A stretch of DNA of 5,578 bases from Desulfomicrobium sp. (GTDB lineage Bacteria; Desulfobacterota; Desulfovibrionia; Desulfovibrionales; Desulfomicrobiaceae), in the NCBI GenBank assembly GCA_003542385.1, contig DPKT01000270.1:1-5578 (forward strand), written 5' to 3'. Of this stretch, positions 5,295 to 5,578 are shown in pieces (position 1 is the stretch's first letter; each line of letters starts with the position of its first letter). The position numbers were made by a program, and so were the translations under genes. The notes beneath the pieces are model-generated. The model had not been told where the DNA came from. It made no database searches and was given only the letters and a program-made list of their open reading frames with translations.

Positions 5295-5578
5295 GCAGTT
5301 CCTGCCAGCGGCGGGCCTTTTGCGGCGAGTACCCGCCCGGAACACAGGGCCAGATGGAATTGTTCTGGCAAACCGGCTCCGTGCGCAGGGGCCAGGGCGA
5401 AACCTCGCATGCCCGGTCGAAGAGGGGGCTCGACGGGATCGGCGTGAAATGGGCCAGTTCCGGCCGCACGCCCCAGGCCCTGGCCAGGGCGATGGTCCGC
5501 TCCACCTCGGACGCGTCCTGGTCCGGCAGGCCGAAGAGGATGTAGGCCGCCACCTCCCCGGGGCCGAAGCCGGCCCCG
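5281..5578 (-). CDS. Radical SAM protein, C-terminal part (5' end outside window)
   Basis: Only the last 98 residues are present; the CX3CX2C cluster-binding motif would lie beyond the right edge. The visible start, GFGPGEVAAYILFGLPDQ, fits a late strand of the radical SAM barrel ('GLPGQ' type), followed by a helix, DASEVERTIALARAWGV. ELAHFTPIPSSPLFDRA then matches the 'A-x-F-S/T-PIP-x-x-x-L/W' segment of B12-binding-domain radical SAM proteins, and EPVCQNNSIWPC resembles their 'EPL-x-x-N-N-T/S-I' ending. The family call rests on my recall of these patterns. Substrate and exact subfamily cannot be read from this part. The TGA stop lies inside the last codons of the nhaR-like gene, a 14-bp convergent overlap with no room for a terminator between them. 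Confidence 0.75.
   Translation of the reverse strand, partial: GAGFGPGEVAAYILFGLPDQDASEVERTIALARAWGVRPELAHFTPIPSSPLFDRACEVSPWPLRTEPVCQNNSIWPCVPGGYSPQKARRWQELLTKV

Overview
The window is GC-rich, densely coded bacterial chromosome. An anaerobe-type 2-oxoacid:ferredoxin oxidoreductase, a PurE/PurK purine pair, an NhaR-type LysR regulator and a radical SAM protein together suggest a Desulfovibrio/Desulfomicrobium-like member of the Desulfobacterota (Deltaproteobacteria). That placement is inference from gene content and protein character, not from a marker gene.

Layout from left to right. (1) Positions 2-1690, minus strand: most of iorA, the alpha subunit of indolepyruvate:ferredoxin oxidoreductase, cut by the left edge inside its C-terminal ferredoxin-like domain. 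(2) Positions 1691-1986: a divergent intergenic region with an AT-rich core, a candidate promoter, a perfect DnaA-box 9-mer and two short palindromes. (3) Positions 1987-2562, plus strand: an acidic 191-residue protein of unknown function. (4) Positions 2563-2611: a convergent gap with two small competing hairpins. (5) Positions 4179-2612, minus strand: a purE-purK operon with a 4-bp ATGA overlap, encoding the two-step bacterial route from AIR through N5-CAIR to CAIR. (6) Positions 4180-4340: a divergent regulatory region with a clean inverted repeat, GTAAAT-N4-ATTTAC. (7) Positions 4341-5294, plus strand: an NhaR-like LysR-family regulator. (8) Positions 5281-5578, minus strand: the C-terminal 98 residues of a radical SAM protein, running off the right edge; its stop codon lies inside the end of the regulator gene, giving a 14-bp tail-to-tail overlap.

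Functionally, purE and purK act together in de novo purine synthesis. iorA belongs to ferredoxin-linked amino-acid or 2-oxoacid metabolism and would need a beta subunit, expected beyond the left edge. The regulator shares its upstream region with purEK, so the visible context offers autoregulation or purEK control as possible roles; no Na+/H+ antiporter gene is in view. No CRISPR array, mobile element, tRNA or rRNA is visible. I see no clear new biological system; the least explained items are the 191-residue protein, the two divergent control regions and the pairing of an NhaR-type regulator with purEK.
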